Positions 1 to 7,532 of a DNA stretch of 64,000 nt are shown piece by piece. Where the stretch lies: contig WOUR01000022.1 of assembly GCA_009772935.1 (NCBI GenBank), positions 23,670 through 87,669 of the forward strand, in the 5' to 3' direction. Position 1 is the first letter of the stretch. The number at the start of each line of letters is the position of its first letter. This DNA is from Rhodospirillaceae bacterium (GTDB lineage Bacteria; Pseudomonadota; Alphaproteobacteria; Reyranellales; Reyranellaceae). The notes under the pieces are model-generated. The model was not told where the DNA came from. It saw only the letters and a program-made list of their open reading frames with translations, and searched no databases. The translations under genes were made by a program, and so were the position numbers.

Positions 1-402
1 GTCGCGCACCACCTTGTGCGCATCCTGGGCGAGCGTGGCCTCTGCACCTGGGGCGGCACGGGGCTGGGCATCGCCTTCGCCGTCATGGCGCTGGCGCCGA
101 ACGCGGAGGTCGAGTTCGCCGCCATCGTCCTGTCGGGCGTGTCCTTCTACATGCTGCACAACACGCTGCAGACCAACGGCACGCAGATGGCGCCGGAAGC
201 CCGCGGCGCCGGCATGGCGCTGTTCGCGTTGTGCCTGTTCGTCGGCCAGGCGATCGGCGTGCCCATCGCGGCACCGATCGTCGACCGCTGGGGTGCGCCA
301 CCCGTGTTCTGGGCGGCCGCGATCGTGCTGCCGCTGCTGGCCTTCTGGTTCTCTGCCGCGATCGGGCGACGCGCTCAGTTGACCGGCGAAACCCGGAACT
401 GA
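1..402 (+). CDS. MFS transporter, C-terminal part (5' end outside window)
   Basis: The reading frame is open from the first base, so the gene begins upstream; 133 codons are visible. The protein shows four hydrophobic segments with the short charged loops typical of the last four helices of a 12-helix major facilitator transporter, including GVSFYMLHNTL and GQAIGVPIAAPIVDRWG. The substrate cannot be told from this end. The last 28 bases overlap the 3' end of the aldo/keto reductase gene on the opposite strand, so the two transcripts converge. Confidence 0.8.
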   Translation, partial: VAHHLVRILGERGLCTWGGTGLGIAFAVMALAPNAEVEFAAIVLSGVSFYMLHNTLQTNGTQMAPEARGAGMALFALCLFVGQAIGVPIAAPIVDRWGAPPVFWAAAIVLPLLAFWFSAAIGRRAQLTGETRN

Positions 403-1355
403 TAGGGCGCCTCGAGCTCCTTGCACTCTTCAGGCGTGAGCGAGATCTCGGTCGACTCGGCGGCCGACGTCAGCTGATCGAGATCGGTGGCGCCGATGAT
501 GGGCGACCCCAAGTAGGGCTTGTGCAGCAGCCAGGCGAGCGCCGCCTGGGCCGGCGTGCAACCCTTCCCGCTGGCGATCTTCTTCAGTCGCTCGACGATC
601 TCCCAGTCGCAATCGCGATAGGTGCCGTCCTTCACGACCGTATCGTTCTTCGCGCGCTCGGTGGTGCCGCCGCCGTCCCTGCTGCGGTTGCCCGCCAGGA
701 AGCCGCGCGCCAGCGGCGAATAGGGGATCAGACCAACGCCCTGCTCGTGGCAGAGCCGGTTCATCTCATGCTCCTCCTCGCGCTGGATCAGGTTGTAGAG
801 ATTCTGCATGGCAATCGGCCGGGCGTAGCCCTTCCAGTCGGCGATCATGATCATCTGGGCGAACTTGTAGGCCGGCATGGTCGAACCGCCGATGTACCGC
901 ACCTTGCCGGAGCGCACGATCTGGTCGAGCGAGTACATGGTCTCCTCGATCGGCGTGTGCGGGTCGAGGCGATGGACCTGGTAGACGTCGATATAGTCGG
1001 TCTGCAGGCGCTTCAGCTGGGCGTCGACCGAGGCCATCAGGTGCTTGCGGCCGGTGCCGACGTCGTTCTGGTTCTCGCTCATGCGGATGCCGACCTTGGT
1101 CGACAGCACGAAGTCCTCGCGCTTCGCCATCTTCATGAGGGTCGCGCCCATGATCTCCTCGGAGCGGCCGAAATTGTAGGTGTCGGCGGTGTCGAAGAAG
1201 GTGATGCCGACGTCGAGCGCGCGCTTGAAATAGGCAGGAGCCTCCGACTCGTCGAATTTGCCCCAGCCGCGCCGGCCCTTGGCGCCCCAGGAATTCCCGC
1301 CGAGACAGATCCGGCTGACGATCAGGCCCGATCGGCCGAGCGGTCCATACTTCAT
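375..1355 (-). CDS. Aldo/keto reductase
   Basis: A 326-residue member of the NAD(P)H-dependent aldo/keto reductase superfamily (Kv-beta/YhdN-like branch), a soluble TIM-barrel enzyme reducing carbonyl compounds. The catalytic tetrad is visible: D55 and Y60 in FFDTADTYNFGRSEE, K87 in LSTKVG and H128 in YQVHRLDP. The C-terminal NADP-binding region SPIIGATDLDQL is present. I chose the ATG at 1355, not a longer in-frame start, because GAGGGGG stands a few bases before it. It lies 78 bp after the 2-hydroxyacid dehydrogenase on the same strand and may be cotranscribed with it. The substrate is not predictable. Confidence 0.9.
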   Translation of the reverse strand: MKYGPLGRSGLIVSRICLGGNSWGAKGRRGWGKFDESEAPAYFKRALDVGITFFDTADTYNFGRSEEIMGATLMKMAKREDFVLSTKVGIRMSENQNDVGTGRKHLMASVDAQLKRLQTDYIDVYQVHRLDPHTPIEETMYSLDQIVRSGKVRYIGGSTMPAYKFAQMIMIADWKGYARPIAMQNLYNLIQREEEHEMNRLCHEQGVGLIPYSPLARGFLAGNRSRDGGGTTERAKNDTVVKDGTYRDCDWEIVERLKKIASGKGCTPAQAALAWLLHKPYLGSPIIGATDLDQLTSAAESTEISLTPEECKELEAPYQFRVSPVN

Positions 1356-1433
1356 CGATACCCCCTCGAAAAACCGCGGCACCGGTCGCCTTCGACCGAT
1401 GCCGCATGTCCAGGCTCCGACTGTGCGGGCTTC

Positions 1434-2429
1434 CTAGCCGAGCACTTCCTTGTTCACGCAGTTCGCGGCGTTGGGCTTTCCGTCGAACACGCTCAGGATG
1501 TTCTCGATGGCGGTGACGGCCATGCGGTCGCTCGCCTCCTTGGTGACACCCGCCATGTGCGGGCTGAAGATAACGTTCTCCAGGGTGAACAGCTTGTTCG
1601 CCGGATCCGGCGGCTCCTTGTCGAGCACGTCGAGACCGGCGCCGCGCAGCTTGCCGGTGCTCAACGCCTCGTAGAGCGCATCCTCGTTCACGATGCCGCC
1701 GCGCGCGGTGTTGACCAGGAAGGCGCCGGGCTTCATGAGGCCCAGTGTCTCCTTGTTGAACATGTTGATCGTTTCGGGCGCCTTCGGGCAATGCACCGAC
1801 ACGAAATCGACCTTGGGCAGGATCGCCTTGAGATCGGTCACCTTGGTGGCGCCAGCCTTCTGGATGTCGGCCTCGGAGATGTTCGGATCGAGGACGAAGA
1901 CTTCCATGTCGAAGGCGACGCAGCGTTTCACCGTGCGCGAGCCGATGCGGCCCATGCCGACGACCAGGATGGTCTTGCCCGAGAGATCGGCCGGCAGGTC
2001 GGAGAGGCGCTGGCCCCAGCCCTTCTCGCGCACGAACCGGTCGTACTTCTTCACCAGGCGCGCCGAGGCGAGCAGCATGTACATCGCGTGCTCGGCAACC
2101 GAGACCGAGTTGGCGATACCGGTCGTCATCAGCGGGATCTTGCGCTTGTTCAGCGCCGGAATCTCGACCGCATCGAAGCCGACCCCGAGACGCGCAACCA
2201 CCATCATGCCGGGCGCCGCGTCGAGCTCGGCCTGACGGAATGGGGTAGCACCGAGGGTCACGGCATTGGCATCCGCGAGCTTCGGGTGCAGCGACGGCAC
2301 CGTGTCGTCGGTCAGGATCTCGTAGTCGACATCGTCGCGCGCCTTGAGGACGTCGATTCCCGCCTCCGGCATGCGGCCGACGATCAGCACCTTCTTGCGA
2401 TTCTTGCCTGTTTTCGGGCCCGTATTCAT
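1434..2429 (-). CDS. D-2-hydroxyacid dehydrogenase (phosphoglycerate dehydrogenase-like)
   Basis: 331 residues of the NAD-dependent D-isomer-specific 2-hydroxyacid dehydrogenase family. The Rossmann motif VVGMGRIGSR (G158, G160, G163) and the catalytic Arg-Glu-His set (R243 in NTARGGIV, E272 in DKEPPD, H291 in SPHMAG) are all present. There is no C-terminal ACT domain, so it is not a full-length allosteric SerA; it is closer to the short phosphoglycerate or hydroxypyruvate reductase-like members. ATG at 2429 is preceded by AGGGGA. An Lrp-type regulator lies 75 bp upstream on the same strand and could control it. The exact substrate is unknown. Confidence 0.88.
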   Translation of the reverse strand: MNTGPKTGKNRKKVLIVGRMPEAGIDVLKARDDVDYEILTDDTVPSLHPKLADANAVTLGATPFRQAELDAAPGMMVVARLGVGFDAVEIPALNKRKIPLMTTGIANSVSVAEHAMYMLLASARLVKKYDRFVREKGWGQRLSDLPADLSGKTILVVGMGRIGSRTVKRCVAFDMEVFVLDPNISEADIQKAGATKVTDLKAILPKVDFVSVHCPKAPETINMFNKETLGLMKPGAFLVNTARGGIVNEDALYEALSTGKLRGAGLDVLDKEPPDPANKLFTLENVIFSPHMAGVTKEASDRMAVTAIENILSVFDGKPNAANCVNKEVLG

Positions 2430-2504
2430 CGTTTCCCCTGCGATCTTGTCATGCAAACGGGCGCGATCCTAAGGCCGGCCGACGCGGGAGGCCAGAGCCA
2501 GCAA

Positions 2505-2984
2505 CTAGGGCAGGTAGTTCAACGGCAACCGCGTGGTGGACTTGATCTCCTCCATGGCGAACATCGAGGTCACGTCGGACAGCTCGATCTTGGCGATCAG
2601 GCGCTTGTAGAAGGCGTCGTAGGCCTCGATGTCTGGCAACGCGAGCCGGATCAGGTAGTCGATTTCGCCACTCATGCGATAGCAGTCCATGACCTCGGGG
2701 AACGAGGCGATGGCCTTGGCGAAACGGGTCAGCCACTGGGCACTGTGCTGCGCCGTGCGTACCGCCACGAAGACGGTGACGTGCGCATTGACGGCCTTGC
2801 GGTCGAGCAGCGCCACGCGCGACCGCACGATGCCCTCCTCCTGCAGGCGGTTGATGCGCCGCCAGCACGGCGTCGTCGACAGGCCGACGCGTTTGGCGAC
2901 CTCGGCCAGCGGCATGTCGGCATTGTCCTGGAGGCAATCCAGAATCTTCTTGTCGAAGGAATCCAGTGTGAATTTTCCGGCCAT
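2505..2984 (-). CDS. Lrp/AsnC family transcriptional regulator
   Basis: 159 residues, the usual length for the family. The N-terminal helix-turn-helix lies at about residues 8-55 (DKKILDCLQDNADMPLAEVA, then GLSTTPCWRRINRLQEEGIV), followed by the RAM effector-binding domain to the C-terminus (GEIDYLIRLALPDIEAYDAF). Such proteins form octamers and sense amino acids or related small molecules. It is the first gene of a minus-strand run with the hydroxyacid dehydrogenase and the aldo/keto reductase, and is divergent from the small DUF6356-type gene, so the 91-bp gap at 2985-3075 probably holds its operator. Its ligand is unknown. Confidence 0.92.
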   Translation of the reverse strand: MAGKFTLDSFDKKILDCLQDNADMPLAEVAKRVGLSTTPCWRRINRLQEEGIVRSRVALLDRKAVNAHVTVFVAVRTAQHSAQWLTRFAKAIASFPEVMDCYRMSGEIDYLIRLALPDIEAYDAFYKRLIAKIELSDVTSMFAMEEIKSTTRLPLNYLP

Positions 2985-3075
2985 AGACCTTCCCGAGGAA
3001 TTACATGCTCAACTTTGGCGGCACCGGCGCAAAGGTAGCAAGCTGTTTCCGTCCCCGGCCGGTACAATTGCCTTC

Positions 3076-3324
3076 ATGATCCGCCGCTTCACCGAACATC
3101 CCGCCTCGGTCAACGAGACCTACTTCCAGCACATGGGCATGGCCTTCGGCTTCGGCGCCAGGATGCTGATTGGCTCGCTCGCCTGTTTCGTGCACGGTAT
3201 CCTCCCATGGGTATGCCTGACCCGCGGCAGCGACACGATCCGCACGCTCCACCACCGCATGGTGAGCCATCGCGTGGTGCGTCCGGCAAAGGACGAGGCC
3301 GCGGCCGTCGCAGCGGGCGACTAG
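3076..3324 (+). CDS. Small DUF6356-type protein
   Basis: 82 residues beginning MIRRFTEHPASVNETYFQHM. The opening FTEHPASVNE...Y..H, a glycine-rich hydrophobic stretch (FGARMLIGSLACFVHGILPW) and the following TRGSDTIRTLHHRM match the DUF6356 family as I remember it, a short alphaproteobacterial protein of unknown role with one membrane-inserting segment. The ATG at 3076 is chosen because the family pattern begins there; no strong Shine-Dalgarno is visible. It is divergent from the Lrp gene and followed by a small candidate terminator. No function is known. Confidence 0.72.
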   Translation: MIRRFTEHPASVNETYFQHMGMAFGFGARMLIGSLACFVHGILPWVCLTRGSDTIRTLHHRMVSHRVVRPAKDEAAAVAAGD

Positions 3325-3327
3325 CCG

Positions 3328-3342
3328 AGCCCCTCGGGCTTT
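3328..3342 (+). terminator. Short candidate intrinsic terminator after the DUF6356-type gene
   Basis: AGCCC (3328-3332), loop CTC, GGGCT (3336-3340), then TTC, starting 3 bases after the stop codon. The stem is only five base pairs and the T-run is short, so termination may be weak. Confidence 0.35.
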
Positions 3343-3639
3343 CATAGCCCTAAGTCCCTCTCGTCACGGCGAACTGCCTGGCAATCCCTCCGCGCGCTGG
3401 CATCCCCTGCGCGCATTTCGTCGTGGTTCCGGCCGCCGGCGATCGCGGAAACTTCTTTAAATATACCCCGCCGCGGCGCCCCGCCCCGTCATCTTATTTA
3501 TTTTCGCGCCCCCTATGGCGCTCGACGCCGGCGACCTATGTCATGAGGTGAGGGTGCCCGGGACGCCCTCCACAGAAGCGCAACCCCTTCCCGACGTGCT
3601 ACGTTTTTGCGGGGAAGCGAACAGAAGCGGAGGCTGCAA
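3343..3639. other. Intergenic region upstream of hpf
   Basis: About 300 bases without a supportable gene. It contains an unusually A+T-rich stretch for this genome at about 3450-3510 (TTCTTTAAATATACC, then CTTATTTATTTTC), about 130-190 bases before the hpf start, which is the likely promoter area. I could not assign convincing -35/-10 boxes. Confidence 0.4.
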
Positions 3640-4023
3640 ATGGAAACACCGGTACGCATCAGCTATCAGGGGGGCACGCCGAGCGAAGCGCTGAATACGC
3701 TGATCTCCGAACATATCGAGACGCTCGAGAAGCTCTATGGCCGGCTGACTTCCTGCCAGGTGGTCGTGCAGGTCCCGGACCGGCATCACCGCACGAGCAG
3801 CCTCTTCAGCGTGAACATCCACATCGCCCTGCCCGGCCATATCGACGTGAACATCGACCATACGTCGCATGACGATGAGCGGTTCGCCGATCCGACCTTC
3901 GCGGTGAATGATGCGTTCCGGCGCGCCAAGCGCCAGATCAAGGAACGGGCGCGCAAGCAGCGGGGCGAGGTGAAGAACCTGCACGAGCGGGTGGACCGGA
4001 CCTTGGACCGGCCCGAGCCCTAA
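3640..4023 (+). CDS. hpf: Ribosome hibernation-promoting factor, short HPF/RaiA type
   Basis: 127 residues of the HPF/YfiA family, which binds the 30S decoding region and inactivates or dimerises ribosomes in stationary phase. The first ~105 residues carry the beta-alpha-beta-beta-beta-alpha domain (ISYQGGTPSEALNTLISEHI, a central beta region, and a basic helix DAFRRAKRQIKERARKQRGE). The long-form C-terminal dimerisation domain is missing, so this is a short form; classical alphaproteobacterial HPFs are usually long, so a second, long copy may exist elsewhere. ATG at 3640 has AGCGGAGG upstream. Its stop overlaps the convergent isomerase gene by four bases. Confidence 0.82.
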   Translation: METPVRISYQGGTPSEALNTLISEHIETLEKLYGRLTSCQVVVQVPDRHHRTSSLFSVNIHIALPGHIDVNIDHTSHDDERFADPTFAVNDAFRRAKRQIKERARKQRGEVKNLHERVDRTLDRPEP

Positions 4024-4628
4024 CGGCGGCGCGGCACGCCTTTTTCGTCGAGTCTTTCTCTCAGGAGAAAGACTCGATCGCCGCCCCAGAAGATTTCGCC
4101 GTCGAGGACGAAGCTCGGGACACCGAAAATGCCCGAGGCTTCAGCTTCGTCACGGAGCGAGTCGTGCCAGGCTCCCCCTCCGCCGTCGAGGAAGGCGGCA
4201 AAGCCGGGTGGTGCGCCCGCTAGTTCGAGGACAGCACCGACGGCTTCCACGCTTTCGGGATCGAGATCGCGACGCCAGAAGCGGTCGAAGGCGAGATCGT
4301 TGTAGGCGCGGAAGACGCCATGCTGCTGGGCGTAGAGCATCGCGGTGTTGATCGCGCGCGCATAGTAGATCTTCTTCGGCCCCATCAGGGTCAGGCCCTG
4401 CTTGTTGGCGAAACGCCTCGCATCCATGTAGGCGTAGCGCACGCGCCGCCAGTGATGCGGATCGCGTTGCTCGACCGAGCCCTGGAACGAGGCGATATCG
4501 AGCGTATAGGGCCGCCAGTCGAGGTCGATGTCGTAGTCGGCTTCCAGCTCATAGGCCCACGCCTTCGCGACGAAGGCGTAGGGGCTGACGTAGTCGCTCC
4601 AGAGTACGACCTTCGCGCGCTCGGTCAC
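4020..4628 (-). CDS. DsbA-family 2-hydroxychromene-2-carboxylate isomerase-like protein
   Basis: 202 residues with the thioredoxin/GST-kappa fold. The N-terminus has VVLWSDYVSPYAFVAK, where SPY replaces the CxxC of true disulfide oxidoreductases, as in glutathione-dependent 2-hydroxychromene-2-carboxylate isomerases of aromatic ring degradation. The C-terminal GVPSFVLDGEIFWGGDR is also family-typical. The start is GTG at 4628, overlapping the stop of the membrane protein upstream as GTGA, so translation is probably coupled. Real substrate unknown; many relatives are simply DsbA-like proteins. Confidence 0.85.
   Translation of the reverse strand: MTERAKVVLWSDYVSPYAFVAKAWAYELEADYDIDLDWRPYTLDIASFQGSVEQRDPHHWRRVRYAYMDARRFANKQGLTLMGPKKIYYARAINTAMLYAQQHGVFRAYNDLAFDRFWRRDLDPESVEAVGAVLELAGAPPGFAAFLDGGGGAWHDSLRDEAEASGIFGVPSFVLDGEIFWGGDRVFLLRERLDEKGVPRRR
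4048..4077. repeat. Perfect 13-bp inverted repeat with 4-base loop
   Basis: Arms TCGAGTCTTTCTC (4048-4060) and GAGAAAGACTCGA (4065-4077) enclose TCAG. It lies 25 bases beyond the hpf stop and inside the last codons of the convergent isomerase gene, encoding LRERLDEK there. No T-run follows on either strand, so it is a strong RNA hairpin at the junction of two convergent genes rather than a textbook terminator. Confidence 0.7.
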
Positions 4629-5158
4629 GGCGTGCGCCGCTCCCGACGCCACAGCCACCAGAAGACGCCGCCGACCGCGACGACCATCAGCGTCCCCACC
4701 ATGAGCAGCATGGCCGAATCCTGGATCCACGCCACCGCGGGCACCGACAAAGCGAGAAACAGGCCCACCAGGCAGATGCGCCAGACCCGAGCATGGACAC
4801 CCGCCACGAAGGTGCCGAGCGCCAGCAGGATCAGGAGCGCGAGGCTGGTCGCGTTGTCGTTCACCACGCCGCGCACCTCGGGCAGGAACATCAGCCACAT
4901 CGCCGCCAGGAAGGCGAGCCAATGGAGTGCCTGCGTCACGATGAGCCGCAGATGATCGGCCGTCTTGTCGACCTCCCGCCACCCCGACATCACGCAGGCG
5001 AGGCCGTAGATCGGCGCCAACACCATCCAGTAGGCATAGGTCGTTGGCCCACGAAATCCGGTCAGGATGATGCCCCCGACCGCCAGGGCCAGCATCGCCA
5101 CATAGGGCAGCTCGCGAACCAGCCAGTGCCGGCTGGCGCCGTCGCCGGCGGTGCTCAC
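4625..5158 (-). CDS. Six-helix integral membrane protein, unknown function
   Basis: 177 residues with six hydrophobic segments: about residues 14-36, 42-60, 76-92, 103-121, 127-145 and 150-170, ending in a basic tail. I do not recognise a functional family. The GTG at 5158 is chosen because it overlaps the stop of the M20 amidohydrolase as GTGA; the same arrangement links this gene to the isomerase downstream, so the three form a tightly coupled unit. A transport or membrane-stress role cannot be shown. Confidence 0.78.
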   Translation of the reverse strand: MSTAGDGASRHWLVRELPYVAMLALAVGGIILTGFRGPTTYAYWMVLAPIYGLACVMSGWREVDKTADHLRLIVTQALHWLAFLAAMWLMFLPEVRGVVNDNATSLALLILLALGTFVAGVHARVWRICLVGLFLALSVPAVAWIQDSAMLLMVGTLMVVAVGGVFWWLWRRERRTP

Positions 5159-6330
5159 CGCGCGTCCTTCGCCAGCCGCTTCTCGACCACGCGCGCCCAC
5201 AGGGTCGAGCCCAGCGTGAGCGCCTCGTCGTTGAAGTCGTAGCTGGGATTGTGGACCTCGCAGCCACCCTCGCCGCCACCGTTGCCGATGTTGATGAAGG
5301 CGCCCGGGACCTGCTCGAGCATGTAGGAGAAGTCCTCGGAGGCCATCACGAACGGACCTTCGCGGTTCATGTTCTCCGGTCCCACGATCTCGGCCGCCAC
5401 GTCGGCGATGAACTTCACCGCGTCCTTGTCGTTCACGAGCGGCGGGAAGGCGATGCGGACGTCGGCCTTGGCGCTGCCACCCAGGGTCGCGGCGATGCCG
5501 CTGGAGATGGTTTCGATGCGCTCCTTGATCAGCGCCATCGTCTCCTTCCGGAAGGCACGGATCGTGCCGCGCAGAACGGCCTCCTGCGGGATCACGTTGT
5601 AGGCGTCGCCCGAGTGCATCTGCGTGACCGAGATCACCGCCGAATCGAGCGGCGCCACGTTGCGCGACACGACGCTCTGCAGCGCCGAGATGATCTGGGT
5701 GGCGATGATCACCGGATCGATGCCGGCCTCGGGACGCGCACCGTGCGCGCCCTTGCCGGTGATGTGGATGTCGAACAGGCCGCCGCCCGCCATCTGCGGG
5801 CCCGAGCGGATGGCGAATTTGCCGACGTCGAGCTTCGGCCTGTTGTGCATCCCGAAGATGATCTCGCAGGGAAACTTCTGGAACAGCCCGTCCTTGACCA
5901 TGGCCTCGGCGCCGCCCCTGCCCTCCTCGGCCGGCTGGAAGATGAGGTGCACCGTGCCGTCGAAGTTGCGGGTCGCGGCGAGATACTTGGCGGCGCCCAG
6001 CAGCATCGCGGTATGGCCGTCATGGCCACAGGCGTGCATGCGGCCCTTGTGCGTGCTGCGGTGGTCGAAGGTGTTGAGCTCGTCCATCGGCAGCGCGTCC
6101 ATGTCGGCGCGCAGGCCGATGGCACGCGGATTGTTGCCGACGCGGATGGTGCCAACGACACCTGTCTTGCCGATGCCCGTCGTGACCTCGCAGCCCCACT
6201 CCTTCAGCTTCTGCGCCACGATGGTGCTGGTCCGCTCCTCCTCGAAGCCCAGTTCCGGATGGGCGTGGATGTCGCGCCGGATGGCGGTCAACTCGGCGGC
6301 GGCGGCGGCGATCAGCGGTTCGATCTTCAT
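5155..6330 (-). CDS. M20 family amidohydrolase (hippurate/N-acyl-amino-acid hydrolase type)
   Basis: 391 residues of peptidase family M20D, metal-dependent amidohydrolases that release an amino acid from an N-acyl conjugate (hippurate hydrolase, IAA-amino acid hydrolase, N-acetyldiaminopimelate deacetylase). Metal ligands are visible in HACGHDGHTAML, the acidic pair in PAEEGRGGAEAM, and the lid-domain motif GKGAHGARPEAGIDP. MKIEPLIAAAAAEL is the natural N-terminus. It is 5 bp downstream of the alpha/beta hydrolase gene and overlaps the next gene. Acyl and amino acid specificity are not predictable. Confidence 0.92.
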   Translation of the reverse strand: MKIEPLIAAAAAELTAIRRDIHAHPELGFEEERTSTIVAQKLKEWGCEVTTGIGKTGVVGTIRVGNNPRAIGLRADMDALPMDELNTFDHRSTHKGRMHACGHDGHTAMLLGAAKYLAATRNFDGTVHLIFQPAEEGRGGAEAMVKDGLFQKFPCEIIFGMHNRPKLDVGKFAIRSGPQMAGGGLFDIHITGKGAHGARPEAGIDPVIIATQIISALQSVVSRNVAPLDSAVISVTQMHSGDAYNVIPQEAVLRGTIRAFRKETMALIKERIETISSGIAATLGGSAKADVRIAFPPLVNDKDAVKFIADVAAEIVGPENMNREGPFVMASEDFSYMLEQVPGAFINIGNGGGEGGCEVHNPSYDFNDEALTLGSTLWARVVEKRLAKDAR

Positions 6331-6335
6331 GGCGG

Positions 6336-7130
6336 TCAGGACTCCGATAGAAAGGCGGTCATTACACGACGAAACTCCGCGCCGTGCACGTTCGGATATG
6401 CATGGCCGCCGTCCGGCAGCACATAGGCGCGCGCGCCCGGGATCAGGCGCACCAGCTCCTCGGTGAAATAGAGCGGCGTCACCGTGTCGTCACGGGCGCA
6501 GACGGCCAGGGTGCGTGCCGTCACCTTTTGCAGCTGCTCGCGCCGGTCATGGGCCACGATGGCGGCGATGCGCGACAGGACGATCTCGGGAACCGGTATG
6601 GTCTCCAGCGCCTTCGCCTCGGCGGCCACGAGGGCCGCATCGTGGTCCCGCACCCAGGCCGGTGTATTCAGCGCCAACGCGCTCGATTTCAGATAGGCCG
6701 CCGGTCCCAGCTCGCGCAGCATCAGCGAGCGCACCTCGAACAGGCGGCGGAAGAACGCGTCGGTCTTCGCCCAGGTGGCGCTCAGCACCAGCCGGTCGAT
6801 CCGGCCGGGATGGTCGATCGCGAGGATCTGCCCCATCGCCCCGCCGGTCGAGTGACCGCACCAATGAACCCTGTCGTAGCCAAGCCCCTCGATGAGCTGC
6901 AGCGCATCGTCGGCCATTTGCTCGACGCTGTAGTCGATCCTCGACAGGCTGCTGCGCGCGGTGCCGCGATGATCGTGCACGACGACGGTGAAATTCTTCG
7001 CGAGCTCGGACACGTTGTCGCCCCACCAGCGGCCGTCTCCGCCAAGGCCAGCGACGAGAAACAGCGCGGGGCCGGCGCCATGGACCTCGTAATAGAGTTC
7101 GGCGCCGTCGCGCAGCTTGAACAGGGCCAT
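6336..7130 (-). CDS. Alpha/beta-fold hydrolase
   Basis: 264 residues of the alpha/beta hydrolase superfamily, resembling 3-oxoadipate enol-lactonases and esterases. The oxyanion region VAGLGGDGRWW, nucleophile elbow CGHSTGGAMGQ (Ser), acid region CARDDTVTPLY and catalytic His in PDGGHAYPNVHG are all seen. I chose ATG at 7130 (MALFKLRDGAELYYE) because an upstream extension lacks homology and would cover the divergent lipoprotein gene. It heads the minus-strand unit with the M20 amidohydrolase, suggesting ester or amide scavenging. The specific reaction is unknown. Confidence 0.88.
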   Translation of the reverse strand: MALFKLRDGAELYYEVHGAGPALFLVAGLGGDGRWWGDNVSELAKNFTVVVHDHRGTARSSLSRIDYSVEQMADDALQLIEGLGYDRVHWCGHSTGGAMGQILAIDHPGRIDRLVLSATWAKTDAFFRRLFEVRSLMLRELGPAAYLKSSALALNTPAWVRDHDAALVAAEAKALETIPVPEIVLSRIAAIVAHDRREQLQKVTARTLAVCARDDTVTPLYFTEELVRLIPGARAYVLPDGGHAYPNVHGAEFRRVMTAFLSES

Positions 7131-7179
7131 TCCGTCTCCTCGGCGATTTGCTATGGTCGGCCCAGGAGGAAAGCGCACC

Positions 7180-7530
7180 ATGAAGCGCCTGTCGATTCTT
7201 GCGTTGATCCTGATCGGAAGCTGCGCTCCAAAGGAGCAGCCATTGACCACCACGATTCCGCGGCCGGCGCCCGACGAGGCGACGCCGTCCGGGATCGCGT
7301 ATCTCTGCGAGGGTCGCAAGGAAGTGGCCGTCGTCTACGCCAAGAACCGCGCCTCAGTGACGTTGGGCGACCGCACTTGGCGCATGGAATACCAGGGCGG
7401 CAACCCGGGCTTCCGCTACGCCGATTCCTCGACCGAATGGTCTGGCCCCGCCAATGCCGGCACGCTCAAGGCGCTGAGCGGCGGCTCGCCGCTGGCCACC
7501 AACTGCCAGCCGCTGCGCCGCACGACCTAG
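7180..7530 (+). CDS. MliC-like lipoprotein (c-type lysozyme inhibitor)
   Basis: 116 residues. MKRLSILALILIGSC is a lipoprotein signal with the lipid-anchored Cys at position 15. The mature part has the MliC pattern: a first Cys in YLCEGRKEVAVVY, a tryptophan/tyrosine core (DRTWRMEY, GGNPGFRYAD, STEWSG) and a second Cys in LATNCQPL, which in the family form a disulfide. MliC proteins bind the active-site cleft of c-type lysozymes in the periplasm; the canonical SASGARY loop is here GGNPGFRY, so activity is uncertain. CAGGAGGA precedes the ATG. It ends 2 bp from argC, tail to tail. Confidence 0.75.
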   Translation: MKRLSILALILIGSCAPKEQPLTTTIPRPAPDEATPSGIAYLCEGRKEVAVVYAKNRASVTLGDRTWRMEYQGGNPGFRYADSSTEWSGPANAGTLKALSGGSPLATNCQPLRRTT

Positions 7531-7532
7531 GA

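Noticed and set aside
231..3038. A 935-codon plus-strand open frame antisense to the reductase, dehydrogenase and Lrp genes
   Set aside because: It runs against three well-recognised genes, has the Arg/His/Gly/Asp-rich composition of a GC-rich shadow frame, and shows no domain.
3370..3415. Two sigma-54-like GG-N10-GC patterns (TGGCA...GC) upstream of hpf
   Set aside because: Only the GG and GC doublets fit; the TT before GC is missing in both, and such matches arise often in GC-rich DNA.
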